Below, one piece after another: positions 63,411 to 64,000 of a stretch of 64,000 nucleotides of DNA. This DNA is from Bradyrhizobium paxllaeri (GTDB lineage Bacteria > Pseudomonadota > Alphaproteobacteria > Rhizobiales > Xanthobacteraceae): the NCBI RefSeq assembly GCF_001693515.2, contig NZ_CP042968.1, forward strand, positions 7,286,501 to 7,350,500. The letters are read 5' to 3'. Positions within the stretch are counted from its first letter, which is position 1, and the number at the start of each line of letters is the position of its first letter. The notes under the pieces are model-generated. The model was not told the origin of the DNA, did no database searches, and worked only from the letters and a program-made list of their open reading frames with translations. The position numbers and the translations under genes were made by a program.

Positions 63411-64000
63411 ATGGCAAGCTATATCGGAAGCGCGACGTCCCGCGTCGACGGCAGAGCCAAGGTTACCGGCGAAGCCAAATATGCCGGCGAGTTCAACGTT
63501 CCCGGCCTCGTCCATGGCTATGTCGTCGACTCGACCATCCCGAAGGGACGGATCGTGCGCATCGACGCCAGCGCTGCGCTGGACATTGCCGGCGTGATCG
63601 ACGTGCTCACCCACAGCAATCGGCCGCCAATGGCCGACAAGGATGACGCCTACAAGGACGAGGTCGCGCCCGAGAGGGGTTCGCCCTACCGCCCGCTCTA
63701 CGACGACAGGATCCAGTTCGCCGGGCAGCCGGTCGCACTGGTGCTGGCGGAAGATTGGGAAACGGCGCGCGTCGCCGCCTCGCAGGTGAGGATCGAATAC
63801 CAGAAGGAGCCGCACGTCACCGACCTGCACGCCGAGCGGGCCAGGGCGTATGCCATCGACACGCCGGAGAAGCCGCGCGGCGATGCCGAACAGGCATTTG
63901 CCTCCGCCGCTATCCGTCACGCGGCCGAATACTCCATTCCGACCGAGCACCACAATCCGATGGAATTGTTTGCCTCGACGGCGATCTGGGAGAACGGCCA
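63411..64000 (+). CDS. paoC: aldehyde oxidoreductase molybdopterin-binding subunit, N-terminal part (cut by window end)
   Basis: The first 196 residues of the large catalytic subunit. MASYIGSATSRVDGRAKVTGEAKYAGEF is the family opening, followed by YVVDSTIPKGRIVRID, RIQFAGQPVALVLAEDWETARVAAS and PTEHHNPMELFASTAIW, the usual xanthine dehydrogenase/aldehyde oxidase pattern. The molybdenum-site Glu would lie beyond the window. A GTG at 63402, overlapping the paoB stop (GTGA), is an equally plausible start nine bases earlier. Substrate class (aromatic or aliphatic aldehydes) cannot be read from this part. Confidence 0.9.
   Translation, partial: MASYIGSATSRVDGRAKVTGEAKYAGEFNVPGLVHGYVVDSTIPKGRIVRIDASAALDIAGVIDVLTHSNRPPMADKDDAYKDEVAPERGSPYRPLYDDRIQFAGQPVALVLAEDWETARVAASQVRIEYQKEPHVTDLHAERARAYAIDTPEKPRGDAEQAFASAAIRHAAEYSIPTEHHNPMELFASTAIWENG

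Overview
The window reads as an ordinary chromosomal segment of a high-GC alphaproteobacterium of the Bradyrhizobium / Nitrobacteraceae type. The basis is the gene families present (DUF1036, DUF1244, DUF2312, DUF2852, DUF882, OmpA-like Pal, YebC next to ruvCAB), dense coding, and several families of dispersed palindromic intergenic repeats I associate with Bradyrhizobium. The species cannot be named from this. I saw no rRNA, tRNA, prophage, insertion sequence or CRISPR array.

Layout. 1-2.5 kb: start of an M3 oligoendopeptidase gene (cut by the window edge), a small XRE-regulator operon, a TerC-family membrane protein. 2.6-8.5 kb: an orphan sigma-54 response regulator followed by two cell-wall genes (a YkuD L,D-transpeptidase and a DUF882/M15-like protein). 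8.6-15.9 kb: small conserved proteins, a DUF1036 protein overlapping pyruvate kinase, OsmC, a TetR regulator, an SGNH esterase and a GT87-like membrane glycosyltransferase. 16-29.4 kb (minus strand): ftsH, tilS, cpoB, pal, an N-acyl amino acid synthase-like gene, a GGDEF-EAL protein, then tolB, tolA, tolR and tolQ. 30-51.4 kb: an accessory stretch of stress and small-molecule genes (serine acetyltransferase, four YCII/DGPF proteins of which one is frameshifted, two glutathione transferases, DHFR-like, VOC, SRPBCC, DoxX, NTF2-like proteins, an ECF sigma factor, TetR and HxlR regulators), with a cobalamin trio (cobC, cobS, cobT), a Kef/YbaL antiporter and a universal stress protein. 51.5-58 kb (minus strand): ybgC, a metallophosphoesterase, ruvB, a cytidine-deaminase-like gene, ruvA, ruvC, yebC. 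58-61.5 kb: two soluble chemoreceptors sharing a C-terminal domain, one with a PilZ-like insert. 61.9 kb to the end: the PaoABC-type molybdenum aldehyde oxidoreductase operon (third gene cut by the edge).

How the genes fit together. The minus-strand genes yebC-ruvCAB-ybgC-tolQRAB-pal-cpoB-tilS-ftsH keep an order I know as largely continuous in alphaproteobacteria; here about 22 kb of accessory genes separate ybgC from tolQ, and two signalling or lipid genes separate tolB from pal. Envelope maintenance is the main theme (Tol-Pal, FtsH, L,D-transpeptidase, DUF882). A second theme is c-di-GMP and chemosensory signalling (GGDEF-EAL protein, PilZ-like chemoreceptor). A third is regulator-target pairs with visible inverted repeats, given as separate features. 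I found no clearly new multi-gene defence or mobile system. The best leads are the twin soluble chemoreceptors, the FeeM-like gene beside pal, the scattered ECF/YCII set, the deaminase inside the ruv operon, and a pair of tiny overlapping membrane-protein genes upstream of the universal stress protein.
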